Shown in pieces: positions 26,375 through 37,859 of a DNA stretch of 64,000 bases. A model generated the notes under the pieces. The model saw nothing but the letters and a program-made list of their open reading frames with translations, was not told where the DNA came from and ran no database searches. The translations under genes and the position numbers were made by a program. Origin of the DNA: Micropterix aruncella (lineage: Eukaryota > Arthropoda > Insecta > Lepidoptera > Micropterigidae); contig OX155961.1 of the NCBI GenBank assembly GCA_944548615.1, forward strand, positions 25,740,469-25,804,468, written 5' to 3'. How positions within the stretch are numbered: the stretch's first letter is position 1; every line of letters begins with the position of its first letter.

Positions 26375-28280
26375 TATATTTTTATAAGAAAATTGACAGT
26401 AAAATTTGAATTCTTTTTCACTGCGGATTTTTCTTGCGGGTTTTTTGCTAGAGAGCGATTGCTCAAGAACTCTTACATCTATTATGATGATCTTTCACAC
26501 TTTTCTAAAGATAATATTGGCTTGCCATTTTGCCATTTTGCCATTTTACATCCCTCTTACCATTTTAATATAATATTCGTAAAACCTTGAGCAAGGACGT
26601 TTAAGGGTAGAGAGAGAGCGACGCGGCAGGTGGGGAGGGGGAGGATGTTGAACTTCTTAAATACGACCTTTCAAAATAAATAAACTTCAAGTTTCGAAAC
26701 TTTAAAACATTTGTCAATTTCTCCAACATAATTATGGATCAAACGAAAGTAGGAGATAGGTGATGCCATGTCAAGTCTGTTTAACCCTATATATTCTTAT
26801 CTGAAAATTGATAGTTTAAACGTTATTTAACTTTATAATTTTCTGCTAAAATGCGGTATCGCATCAAATTAAAATGAATATTAAAATAAAACAAAGTGAG
26901 TATAATTATTTCTGGTTCTTAATTTGATGCTGAAGGATGTACCTTTCTAATAGTATCAATTTACCTAAATGTGATACAATTCTTAAATATAAAAAAAATA
27001 TATAATAAAAAATATTTTATATCCAACAAAAATTTTACTTTAATTTTCAAATGAAGATGGATTTTTCATTAGGTTTATCTGTAAGAGATTTTAATTTAGG
27101 CAATAAGAATGTCGTTGTATTTTAACTTGTACAAACATTACTTACATTTAAATTGTGGTCTATTTTCCCACCCCTCACGTTGCGAGGTAAAAACTCACCT
27201 ATCACTTTTGCGCGCGACATATTCGGGCAAAAAATCGACGCGAGTCAACGGCCTTGAGAAAAACGATCATAACTTATACACAACTAAACGTATTTAAAAA
27301 AGATAAAGATAAAAATGATCGCATTGAAATTTGACATATAAAACATTATAACCTTATCTCGTAAAACAATTAAAATAATAATGAATAAATATTACAAAAT
27401 TGGCAAACTGAAAAAACTCGCCTATAAAATCATTTCGATTTTTTTGTCACAAAATACGTAAAATATGCAAAAATTGTAAATACAGTTATGTTCTTTATTA
27501 AATGCTTTACCAAAACGATATTTTGTTTTTACTTATTTGCATACAAAAATATTTATTTATTCAGCCAAGAAAAAAATTATGTATTCTCGTAAAAAAAAAA
27601 AATTTTAATTTTTAATTTGTGACTACTTATGGTATTTTTTTAATATGAAATTCTTTCAAAATAACTATTACTACATCACACTTCTTAGAAATCACACCAG
27701 AACTTTGAGCTTTGTCTGATATTATAGAAAAATCTAAAGTTTTGAGAGTTTCCGCGTCCGAACTTAATAATAAACTTTGAATGCCCATAATATAAAATTC
27801 GTCAGATTTTTTCAATTATATTGTCTTATCATAGACTTATTATATGTCTAATAACTAATTACTATACCCCAAAGAGTCACATTTCATCGAAAAACTATGG
27901 AAAATCGCACTTTATTCTCTCATAGTAATTATCAAAAGAAGTTTCTTTGCGCGATTCAATTTACAAAACAAGATATAATTTTCAAAATACGCCTAATTAT
28001 GTGATAACTTAGGATGTAAATGAAACAATACTTATTTTGTTAGTAAATTAAAGCGACATTACGTCATATTTCGCAATATATCGGGATATTTCATAAACAT
28101 TACAAAATAATAACAACCATTTTTTCGCGAGCCGTTTGTTGTCGCCAAAGTGTTTTCTTTAAAAATTCGTGATAAACAGCAAATGGACTATCTCAATTGA
28201 CTAATCCTAATGCCTAAACTACTTAAAAATGGAAATTACTCACTTTTATCCAGTAAACAATGCACTGTTATCCACAAAAC
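26375..28280. other. AT-rich filler including one copy of a small repeat pair
   Basis: 27083-27165 ('gtaagagattttaattta', 'cttgtacaaacattactt', 'aaattgtggtc') is repeated at 28685-28805. The remainder shows no recognised gene or element. Confidence 0.5.
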
Positions 28281-28284
28281 ACTG

Positions 28285-29035
28285 CACAAGACCACCATTC
28301 CGCGAAACCATTCGCGGCCGCGGCGCTGGCCGATGGACTGCCCGTTTTGACGTCTATGCTGACTTTTTAAATCGGCGATCGATTTTATCGTCGTTGACCG
28401 GCGAATTAAAGATTATTTGGCCATGTCGTTCCGCGGTCAGAAAGCATTAAGTACGACGTTTCGAATCGTAAATTGCATTTTTCGCAGCGGCGAGCGCGAT
28501 GTCCCGTAGCGGATGTTTCGGATTGTAGGCGGCCGCCATACATGTCCCCAAATGGATGTTACGTGCTGAGCGGGTTCAATTTTCAATTTACATTCAATTC
28601 CTGATCAAATTTTGGTATTTATAGGTTTTATTTGTTTATTTTACTCTACTGTTACCTAAATTCTTACACTTTCACGACGGTTATCTGTAAGAGATTTTAC
28701 TTTAGGTAAAATCTCGCCTGTTGTATGTGTTTTTTTAAATGTGCAATAAAGAATGTCGATGTATTCTAACTTGTACAAACATTACATTCAAATTGTGGTC
28801 CTTTTTTAAACGTGCTACAATTCAAATTGAGAGCGTCGCGGGCGCCTTGCCGGGGGCGAAATTGAAGAAGATACGAGACCGCAGGCCATTAATCATTGGC
28901 AGAAGGGTAATGGCGTCCGAAGGACCAGATCCCAGATTTTCCGTAGCATAAATAAACATATGGAGAAGCAGAGGAGCGCGGCGCCGCCCGCTCGAGTGAT
29001 AGATTTACGACATTAGCGTCGAAGGAATACTTTCA
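28285..29035. other. Two GC/CpG-rich islands of unknown role
   Basis: 28285-28580 and 28815-29035 are CpG-dense ('ccattcgcggccgcggcgct', 'gcggcgccgcccgctcgag') in AT-rich DNA. They flank the small repeat at 28.69-28.80 kb. No convincing exon is visible. A promoter region or conserved noncoding DNA of an unseen host gene is possible but unproven. Confidence 0.35.
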
Positions 29036-29071
29036 ATGACGTGTGCGTTTTGCTTAGTCACAACGTTGAGC

Positions 29072-29082
<11 letters not shown>

Positions 29083-29102
<20 letters not shown>

Positions 29103-29159
29103 TTCGCTTTCTGTGCTATCGCATTCTCTTTTTCGCTCACTCTTCCCCCCCCCCCCCCC
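29083..29159 (+). repeat. CT-rich microsatellite and C homopolymer
   Basis: (CT)n from about 29083 to 29102 and a run of C at about 29146-29159. Confidence 0.85.
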
Positions 29160-29842
29160 TCCACACTTAACAATCTCTCTTTATTACACCCAAAGGGCTC
29201 CTCCGCGACGACATCCCAACAATATTATTATACTGCCTTTGAATGCCTTGATAAATAAATATTACATTCGAAGAGTTTGTTCATCTGCCGATTTATTTGA
29301 AGAAATAATCTCATTCTTACTAGAACAAGTCAAAACGATTATTTGATTATTATACGAAAGATTTATTAAAAGTGTAACATTTCATTCTATAGCAGCTAAG
29401 CTGAATACGTGACTGAAACAGTTATAGATAATTATACTATATAAATATACACATACTCATACCTAATTATAAAGAATCAAAATTGGTAAAATAATAAAAA
29501 ATACTTAAGAATTTTAGTTTAATAAAATTATCGTATAAAATAAAAGAAAATAGACTATTGTACATACGAGGATTTTTTATTTCTCGTATTATTAGAAAAA
29601 AAATATATTTCATAAATAATTTGTATTTTGTATTTGTAGAACCCTATTATTTTCTATTTCATTCCCACTCAATTTATAATTTTCACTATGAAATGTTTTA
29701 ATGTTAGTATTTTTTATATCATGTCAAAATATTATCTGATTGACTTTTGTATTTTTAAGTATCTAAAACGATTATTATAAATTACGTGGTGAGACACTTC
29801 AGGAAATATCGGTATCGATTTTTAGAAATTGTTTATTCCTAA

Positions 29843-30064
29843 GCGACAGGTCTGAAGACCAATGGGTGGGCCGTCGCTAGGGGGAGCACGAAGAAGGATG
29901 CCTCGAGCGTCCACTTCGCCTGTCTGGTGAGCGACTCCTCATTTGCCACTCTCAGGGCCTGCAACTTCCGACCCTACTGTGGGCTAGCACGGGCATCCGT
30001 AAGGTTGGTCGATAATAAGCCTAGGAAGGAGTCGGACGCAGTGGAGGGAGGTACATCAAAATGA
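29843..30064 (+). pseudogene. LINE ORF1 C-terminal fragment
   Basis: An open frame of 73 codons with no usable start begins right after a TAA, at the element's 5' truncation, and ends in a TGA that overlaps the next ATG as ATGA (30061-30064). It contains 'VHFACLVSDSSFATLRAC' and 'NFRPYCGLARAS', unlike any host family I know. Its position directly before ORF2 supports ORF1. No zinc knuckles are visible in the remaining part. Confidence 0.6.
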
Positions 30065-31956
30065 ACCACCTAAAAGTCCCCATAATCCAGATCAACTTGC
30101 ACCACAGCAAAAGCGCCTCGGCGATATTAACCAGGAGCATGGCTGTGGCGCAGACAAGTATAGCACTAATCCAAGAACCTTGGATTTTTAGGGACACTAT
30201 AAGTGGATTAGGAGGTTGCGGAACCATTCATAAGGCCCAACCGACTCGGAAACTCAGGACCTGCGTGGTCACTAAGGGCGTCACAGCCACTTTTCTGCCA
30301 CAACTCAGCGGCAATGACCTAACGGTCGTTTTAACAAAAATCGCCGATGACGTGGCCATAGTAGTCAGAGGAAACTTCCTATCAATACTTAAGGAGCTCA
30401 TGGACAAAGCACTTAAGACCACCCAAGACTGGTGCCAGGCCAGAGGTCTATCCGCTAATCCAAGCAAGACTAAGGCCATGATTTTCACCAGAAAATACAA
30501 ACCCGAACCCATTGAGTGTCTCAAGCTCTGGGATAAGGAGATAGAATACGCTACAGTAGTCAAATACCTTGGAGTCTATCTAGACCCAAAGCTCAATTGG
30601 AAGCACCACCTCGAGCGCAAGAGAACAACCTTCTATGCCTCTTTGTGGACGTGCAAAAGAGTCATGGGAAAAACCTGGGGGTTCAAACCCAGGGTCGCCT
30701 TATGGCTCTACAGGGCAGTACTGCTGCCTAGACTAACCTATGCTGCAATAGTCTGGTGGTCCAGGGTGAAAAAGCTTGAGACAGTAAAAATGCTTAAAAG
30801 CCTTCAAGGTAACTACCTGAGGGCTGCAACTGGCGTCATGAAGACCACCCCAACAGCGGGATTAGAGGTGGCACTCTGCTGCCCGCCTCTGGACAAGCTT
30901 ATCATCCACTCCGCCAGACTTACAGCATACAGACTGAAGTGTTTGGGCGAGTGGAAGCGAGGAGGGCACAATCATCCTGAGCTAAACCTCCTCCACAAAA
31001 ACCCATTCACTCTGATCCAGGATCGACTACGGAAAAAAAATTCGGTAGAGAAATCCTATAAAATCCTAATCCCCACCAGGGAAGAATGGAAAAATCCGCA
31101 GTGGATTCAAAGCCACAACGCAGACGCCTGGTTCACCGACGGCTCAGGAACAAATGGACGTTTTGGGGCAGGCGTGTACTGACCCAAAACCAACCACAGA
31201 ATCAGCATCCCCCTTGGACAATACGCTACAGTTTTCCAAGCCGAGGTACTTGCCATATTGGAATGCATAAAACTGCAAAGTCGACTTGAGGTAGAAAACA
31301 GACAAATCCTCATCTGCTCTGACAGTAGAGCAGCACTGGACGCTCTGGCTAAAGCCACCACAGAATCTTCTGTGGTCTGGGACTGCATGCAGGAGCTCAA
31401 CAAATTGGGAAAATCCAACAAAATCCCCCTAATATGGATACCGGGTCACCAAGGCATACCCGGAAACGAAGAGGCCGACAGACTGGCAAAACTGGGCACA
31501 CTGGATTGCCCAGTGGAGCCAGCTGTAGGGGTCCCCTTCGCTACAGGTAAGAAAATCATCAGGGACTGCTTGGAGCAGGAACATCGGGCTTCCTGGAAAC
31601 AGAGTCAGGGATGTCGCCAGGCAAAAGCCATGATGGAGCAACCACTACAGAAGAAAACCAAGGCCCTACTTGACATGAGCAAGAAGAACCTTAGAACCAC
31701 TATCGGTCTCCTCACCGGACACACGACCCTTAGAGCTCATCTATTCAACCTTGGTTTGACTGAGAGCAAGGATTACCGAATATGTGGCGAGGAACCTGAA
31801 GACAGCATACACATTGTTGGTCGCTGTCCAGGGCTCGCCGCCAAAAGACACAGTTTACTGGGACGAGCCTTTCTCGAACCCAGCGATTTGCCCAACTTGC
31901 AGGTCAGTGACCTACTTGGACTGGTAAGAAGTACCGGGCTACTAGCTGACCACTGA
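30061..31956 (+). pseudogene. LINE ORF2: endonuclease start, RT end, RNase H
   Basis: Residues 1-90 are the APE endonuclease start ('IIQINLHHSKSA', with 'LIQEPWIF' keeping the catalytic Glu). The frame then jumps directly to the RT catalytic box as 'KIADDVAIVVRG', so the rest of the endonuclease and the RT fingers/palm are missing without loss of frame. The RT thumb follows ('VVKYLGVYLDPKLNWKHH', 'RLTYAAIVWWSR'). RNase H shows 'WFTDGSGTNGRFGAGVY', then a TGA (31180-31182), then in the same frame 'ILICSDSRAALDAL' and 'IWIPGHQGIPGNEEADRLA'. The C-terminus has a Cys/His pattern ('RICGEEPEDSIHIVGRC'). The deletion and stop make it inactive. Confidence 0.88.
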
Positions 31957-32479
31957 CCTAATCACACAGTGGGTAGTTACAAAAGACCTTACAGATCTAG
32001 GTGACATCAAGGGCTGGAAACAAGCCCCCCACTCCATCTACTACTACTACTAGTTACCCTAGCCGAATTGATAGTGGAATGCACAACTTGTTAGTTAAAT
32101 GATAAACAATATATTTATTCCGAAAAAAATATACTTACATGCTTGTTCAAGATATATAAAATATATGGGTGAAGAATTTATAAGCCATAATATTCAAATT
32201 ATAATTGTCTTCAGATTACTAAGGTATTTTTTAAAAGAAATATACTGGAAATTAAAAATACTTACAAGCCATAATATAAATTATAATACAGTTGAGAAAA
32301 GTCTAACCTTTCAAGTGAGCTTTACGAATCAATATTTCTATTTCCACTTGGAAGAACCAATGACTAACATGCATCATTATATTATTCTACAATAAGGAGA
32401 AATAGCTTACGTGCAATTTATTGTTTTTAGGCTGTATCATATAACTTCTTAAGAGCCATTGTATCACAATTTGATGTAG

Positions 32480-33280
32480 AGATGCAGCGTGGTTAAAGAT
32501 CTTGGTGTCATACATGATTCTCATCTCTTGTTTGATAATCACGTTCAATCTATTGTTCCTAAAGTTTCCAAAGCTTTAGGTTTTGTAATGAGGAGTGCAG
32601 CTTGCTTTCACCGTGCTAAAACTTTCAAGATCCTTTACTGCACTTTTGTCAGAAGCATCTTGGAATATGCATCTCTTTGTTATGATAAAAATATAAATAG
32701 AATCGAGCGCATTCAAATGAAGTTCGTGAAATATCACTGCTTCCGTATGAAAATCCCATACAGCTCATCTAACTATTTCAATTTATGCAAGAAATTTCTT
32801 ATCCTACCCTTGATTGAGCGGCGGGAAATCGCGGACTTAACCTTTTTGCTAAAAACCACCGCCAATAATATTAACTGTCCCGACTTACTAAATAAAATTG
32901 ACCTCCGTGTTCCTTCCAAACTCAATAGATTTAACCCTGCTCTTCATGTTCCTCATGCTGGCACCAACTAGGCAAAATGCATTTCTGTGGCGAATAAGTG
33001 ACAATTTCAATGATTTGATTAAACGCTTTGACTTTGATCTATTCTGTACGAGTATTAACTCAGACAGGCAGTGGCTGAACAGTCAATTCTTTAGTACTAA
33101 TTGTTGAATAATATTTGATGTATTTTTAATCGATAGCTTTAATTGAAAGGTCACATATGTTTCTACAACGTTACTTAAACGTGGAAACCTTTAATTGGCT
33201 CTCTGTTATCCTACTCCGTCTTTTTGTTAAATTATAATCAGCTGTTGGTTTTCCTAAAAATAAATAAATAAATAAAAAAA
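32480..33280 (+). mobile_element. Jockey-like LINE, 5'-truncated
   Basis: The RT C-terminal region starts at 'VKDLGVIHDSHLLFDNH' (about 32490) and continues 'SKALGFVMRSAACF' and 'FVRSILEYASLCY' to 'SKLNRFNPALHVPHAGTN', then stops at 32971. The expected continuation ('FLWRISDNFNDLIKRFDFDL') is in another frame (32980-33105). After a short 3' UTR it ends in a run of 'taaa' units at 33255-33280. Its sister at 58.85 kb has the same domain layout. Confidence 0.82.
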
Positions 33281-33439
33281 ATTATAATGACAAATAATTG
33301 CTTATAAGCTAAATGTAACGAGTAATAAAAATGCCCAATTGTTAATAAGTTAATCGACGGTTCCAAAACTGACTGAGAAATAGATCCTTTTTGGGCTTTT
33401 ATCCCTTAACTACCGACCCACAATATTCGCCCTATAATC

Positions 33440-34908
33440 AACTACTTGCTGGCCAAGGCCTTCGACACCGTCTCACATCGTATACTATTGAGTAAACTCC
33501 GAAATATCGGAGTGCGTGGCTTACCATTAAAATGGTTTCAAAATTACCTTTCGGAGAGAATACAAACAACAAAAGTTGGTGAGACGGTAAGCTCGGAAGC
33601 ACATGTTAAGTACGGTGTACCGCAAGGTAATATATTAGTGCCAATCTTATTCCTCATCTACATTAATGACCTTACTAACACGACCTTTGAGGGAGGGACG
33701 ACACGGTTATTGTATTCAGAGGCAAATCCTGGGACGATGTGTACAATTATACCGAAAACGGACTATCTATAATCAAAGTATGGCTAAATTATAATCTACT
33801 GACTCTTAATGACTCTAAAACTAAATATATGACCTTTCAAATGAAGAAAACTTACGACAAACAAACCCAGCGCAAACTACAAATCCACACATGCAATACT
33901 GTCGTTGACGGCAAGCCTTGTACTTGTGCGGGGGTGGAAAGAGTAGATACAATAAAGTACCTAGGATTAACTCTAGACTATACACTGAAGTGGGAAGATC
34001 ATATCAGGTGCACTGCAACAACATTGAGAAAACTTGTACATATATTCTAGTTAATAAGAAATGCCGTATCCAAAGATTTAGTACGAACGATATATTTCGC
34101 ATTGGCCCATAACTTACTAGCATACGGAATCATAGCTTGGGGTGGAGCCTCGCTGCAAGCACTTGATCCTCTAATTAAATCCCAAAGGTCGCTATTAAGA
34201 GTAATACACAAAAAACCCTTCCGGTATTCTTCTGAGAGCTTGTACAATGAATCTAAAGTCCTTGATGTTCATCAAATATACGCTAAGGTAGTCGTACTCT
34301 ACTACTATAATTATGACAATTATCATATTCAACACACGATAAAGGAATACGAGTAACAACAACCAGTCAGCACTTAATCCAAAAAAAGAGACCAAGTTTT
34401 GCACAAAAACACTTTTCTAACATTGCTCCTCGACTGTTCAACAAAATGAATAGTGTTTTTCCTGCAGGACTGAAATCTAGGAATAGTCACGGCGTAAAGA
34501 AAAACCTAACTAAGTCACTTTTGACTATGGGTCGACAAGAAACGGAGACATTAATAACATATATATTAAAATAGAGCACGATTTGTGAGATATTTTAGTA
34601 TTATTTTATATTTATCTACATATAAAGTATATATTTATTTATTTATGTATGTATATATTTATATGTATATACCTAAATTAATTATTATTACGGTTTCTTA
34701 TTTTGGAGACATATCTATCTTCTCAAATGTAACATAATAATATACAAAGATGTATTACAGCAAGTTACGAAAACCACTATACCTTTTTTTATATTAAGCC
34801 TACCTTAGTACAGGCGAGGCCTAGTTAGGATGGCTTTGAATTTTAAAAATACATGTAATATTATAGATAAATAAAGAATTTTGAATTTGAATTTTGAATT
34901 TTGAATAT
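33440..34908 (+). mobile_element. CR1/Jockey-like LINE with (TTTTGAA)n tail, multiply frameshifted
   Basis: The RT begins 'LLAKAFDTVSHRILLSKL', then 'YGVPQGNILVPILFLIYIND'. At about 33700-33710 the frame shifts exactly at the YADD catalytic box; the two Asp survive in the next frame before 'SWDDVYNYTENG'. The thumb continues 'IKYLGLTLDYTLKWEDH' and, in a third frame from 34102, 'LLAYGIIAWGGASL'. The 3' UTR carries 'ggcgaggcctagttagg' (34819-34837). The element ends in 'gaattttgaatttgaatttt' units at 34874-34908. It is 5'-truncated and dead. Confidence 0.85.
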
Positions 34909-35056
34909 ATGGTGACTTGACGAATTATTGTAGCTATAAACTTATCTGCACAAAATGGATGTTTAATGTCTTATCAAATTCATCATATCATATCATATTA
35001 CATGTTCAATGTCTTATCTTATCTTGATATTTAATGTTTTCCAAAAAATACGATGC

Positions 35057-35495
35057 CTAACACATAGAATTTTTCGCAGCAGTTATGGATTTTTTTTGTG
35101 TGCATGCAGATCGGTTTCTTGCATTCACAACAAAAAAATAACGTCTTGCGTTTCTTTTCACGATCACGATTCGAAAAAGTCTTACGCACTTAGAGCTTGT
35201 CTGCATCAGGATTACTTGGTATATCCAATCCGATCTGAAGAATACGGCGAATAGAAATATCGATATCTCGCTGAATGTGTTCATTGTTTCCTAGGCGCTC
35301 TATATGTGGCCTTCTAAGATGTTCCGAAATGTATTTATGTATATATAAACTTAAACCTGCTTCCAGTCTCTTTGATTGGTTTCTTCGACTCACGACATAA
35401 GCAGGAATGGATTTGTCCAGTGTTCTATAAAAGTGGTCATCTTCGTTTTCGACAAGCCGTAGAATAATTTGAAAATCTTTGATTAAATAAAGCAA
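35057..35495 (-). pseudogene. Unidentified coding-like fragment, part 3
   Basis: Minus-strand open frame from about 35495 to 35190 with balanced, protein-like composition ('LIKDFQIILRLVENEDDHFY', 'IPAYVVSRRNQSKRLEAGL', 'RDIDISIRRILQIGLDIP'). Upstream in the same frame two stops occur within a few codons, after which 'TLPLVTHHTGSIDRS' is readable, joining it to the fragment at 35.5-35.8 kb. I do not recognise the family. It could be a decayed host gene, a DNA transposon product or an integrated viral remnant. Confidence 0.3.
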
Positions 35496-35499
35496 CTGG

Positions 35500-35800
35500 A
35501 TTTTCGTTTAATTGTATTACACTAGCATCTCTGGTTTGTTGGTGCTTCGATCAATGCTCCCTGTGTGGTGTGTAACTAATGGTAAAGTTACCTCCTTGGT
35601 TTTTTTTTGTGATTCAGATTCACATTATTTAGGAGAACATGATCAGCAGAAATATCGAGTGCCACGTTGCTGCAATCCTTGTATAGCATCCTTTCCTCGT
35701 CTGACAACTCCTTCTTCAGCCTTTCTTGAACGTGTGTTTCATTTGCATTTATTTTTGCAATAAAACCATAAAAATAATTTATTATGGAAACATTTAGCAA
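35500..35800 (-). pseudogene. Unidentified coding-like fragment, part 2
   Basis: Minus-strand frame reads 'YFYGFIAKINANETHVQERL', 'KKELSDEERMLYKDCSNVAL', 'DISADHVLL', then meets a run of nine A (coding strand, 35605-35613 region). A one-base shift there opens a further ~30 codons. Amphipathic, charged, helix-like composition. Family unknown. Confidence 0.3.
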
Positions 35801-36106
35801 CTACCTACGTGTGGTCACAGTGACCGCTGTTCCAAGTTTTTTTTACTTACCCGAGACAAACGCGCATGTACCTACACTCGACGAGAGCAAGTGAGGAACT
35901 AAGCGAAGTGAAGAAAAGGTACATGGACGCACACTAGCATACGTTGCACACGAGTGAAGAAATTCGGATCCAAACAATCGCCGCGGTCATGTTGAACCCT
36001 AGTAGGTGGTTAAGGGATAATACTACAATATTTATGAAGATTGCAATAAAAATCACTTTTCTGTGAATTTTGCAAAATCATTTATGTGTTTTTCAGATTT
36101 TAATGA

Positions 36107-36355
36107 TTATTTCTTTGGTTTCCTGTCCTTATAATAATGTTTTCCATCGAACAATAATTCATACCTTTTAAATAAACTTAACAGTTCGCTGTCATTCAAC
36201 TTTTCAACACACATAATGAGTATGTCAGAGTTTAATACTGATGTACTCTTAAACGAGCAATAATAATCAGCGACAAACATCCTTTCCGCCGCTTTCCCGT
36301 ATCCGGCTGATCGATCGAAGTTCCCCGAAAAGGCCTGTGAAAATATCTCATTCAT
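36107..36355 (-). CDS. Unidentified coding-like fragment, part 1 (82 aa)
   Basis: ATG-initiated minus-strand frame: 'MNEIFSQAFSGNFDRSAGYG', then 'AERMFVADYYCSF', 'NSDILIMCVEKLNDSELLSL' and a basic C-terminus 'YYKDRKPKK'. Composition looks like real protein, not translated AT-rich noise. It lies about 300 bp upstream of part 2 in the same direction. A donor-like 'ctcgggtaagt' on the same strand lies between them (about 35852), so an exon-intron arrangement is conceivable. No family recognised. Confidence 0.3.
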   Translation of the reverse strand: MNEIFSQAFSGNFDRSAGYGKAAERMFVADYYCSFKSTSVLNSDILIMCVEKLNDSELLSLFKRYELLFDGKHYYKDRKPKK

Positions 36356-36421
36356 GTAAATTATATTTCATATTTCGCACAATAGAAGGAGTTTCGTCTT
36401 CTTTGGAGACCATAACTCGAC

Positions 36422-37103
36422 AACTAGAGCTGTCAACTACAACGGGCGAACCCATCACCTCGAGAAGTTTTAACGATATTAGATCGTTCTATCTCCCGTG
36501 AGCTGAGCGTAGAAGACTTGAGACGAAAACAGTCCACTGTCTAGTTACGCCACTCGCCCGTAAGAAGACAACGTCTTACCGCGAGATAACCAAGTAATCA
36601 ACAAGCGTACCGACACTCGCGCACTTACTTCCAGTTGCAACCAGATTACTCTGGTCTACCGACTGATCACAGGTTCCAGGTCGCTTGCGCGGTCCTCTCC
36701 CTTACATGGCGGTGATACTGTGTCTACCGAATCTATCGCAGACAACGGCATCCTTTGCCCGGCTGTTCACCCGGAATCGGATAGCCGATGGTCGTTTCAA
36801 GAGCAGTCGCCGTAAGGTGAACAACTACCCCAGCTCTATAGAAGACAGTACTGTTTTCAGGTTCCCCCGACTGTTAGTCAGAATGCACAATCGATTGGCT
36901 GACGCCGCACGGTGCGCAAACTGTCCAAAAGCGCCAGAAGATTGACTTCTGGGAGAAACTAGCCCTCAGGCTAGAGTCCTGCCCGGGCTCGCACTTCATG
37001 CGTGAAGGCCGCCGGATTGGTTTTGACCTGTGAGTGTGTCTAACCCTGAACAAATGGGTCTTCGTGGCCAACTCTAACAGTGCACATTAGCTCCTATTAC
37101 CTA
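36422..37103 (-). mobile_element. Family A repeat, copy A4 (near full length)
   Basis: The left (3') end reads 'aactagagctgtcaactac' just after the flank 'ccataactcgac' (36410-36421). The right (5') end finishes '...cattagctcctatta'. It is the more diverged member of the tandem pair with A5. The next copy of the flank, 'ccataagtcgac', follows at 37104-37115. Confidence 0.85.
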
Positions 37104-37115
37104 CCATAAGTCGAC

Positions 37116-37792
37116 AACTAGGGTTGTCGACTACAGCAGGCGAGCCCGTCACCTCAGGAAGTTGTAACGATTAGTCGTTCTATCTCCATGGAGTGAGCGC
37201 AGAAGATTTGAGGACAAAACAGTCCACCGTCTAGCTACGCCACAAGCCCGTAAGAGGCCAACGCCTTAACCGCGAGATAGCCAGGAGTGTTATATACCCG
37301 GCGGGCCTACACTCACACCCTTACTTTCAATTGTGACCAGATTACTCCGGTCTCTCTTGATTGGTTACGAGTTCGAGGTCACTTGCGCGGTCCTCTCCCT
37401 TATGAAGCGGTGAAACGGTGTATACCGAATCTATCGCGGACCACGGCATCCTTTGCCCGGCTGTTCACCCAGGATCGGGTAGCCGATGGTCATTTCAAGA
37501 GCAGTCGCTGTAAGGTCCGCAACCACCCCCGCTCTATAGGAAACAGTACTGCTTCCAGACTCCCCCGACTGTTAGTAAGATTGCACAGTCGATTGGCTTA
37601 TATCGCACGGTGCGCAGACCGTCCAGGAGCGCCAGTGGTTTGAATTCCCAGGGGAGACTGGTTGACCCAGTGTCCTACCCAGGTTCGCACCCCGTGCGTG
37701 GAGGCCGTCGGATGGGTGTTGACCCGTGAGTGTGACCGACCCTGAACACATGGGTCATCGTGGCCACCTCATCATGGGCCCGTTAGCTCCCC
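37116..37792 (-). mobile_element. Family A repeat, copy A5 (near full length)
   Basis: A 677-bp element between identical 12-bp copies of 'ccataagtcgac' (37104-37115 and 37793-37804). The 3' end carries an inverted repeat 'gtcgacaac'/'gttgtcgac' that includes part of the target. The 5' end 'gggagctaacg' (minus strand) matches A4, so these two define the full length of about 680 bp. It is GC-rich, with no long sense frame. Confidence 0.87.
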
Positions 37793-37859
37793 CCATAAGT
37801 CGACAGTGATACATAATATGCAGCGAATGGTGTGTTACTTTTAACAAATTTTAATAACA

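Larger units (their letters stand above)
29843..32055 (+). mobile_element. RNase H-bearing LINE (I/LOA-like), 5'-truncated and internally deleted
   Basis: Order: C-terminal fragment of ORF1 (29843-30064), ORF2 with the start of an APE endonuclease fused to the end of the RT, an RNase H domain, then a ~100-bp 3' UTR ending in 'tctactactactactag'. It is truncated at the 5' end inside ORF1. A nonsense codon sits in RNase H at 31180. The combination of APE, RT and RNase H points to the I/LOA/R1-related groups; the exact clade is not settled by eye. Confidence 0.85.

Noticed and set aside
30021..31641. Minus-strand frames across the RNase H-bearing LINE
   Set aside because: They are shadows; all RT and RNase H motifs are on the plus strand.
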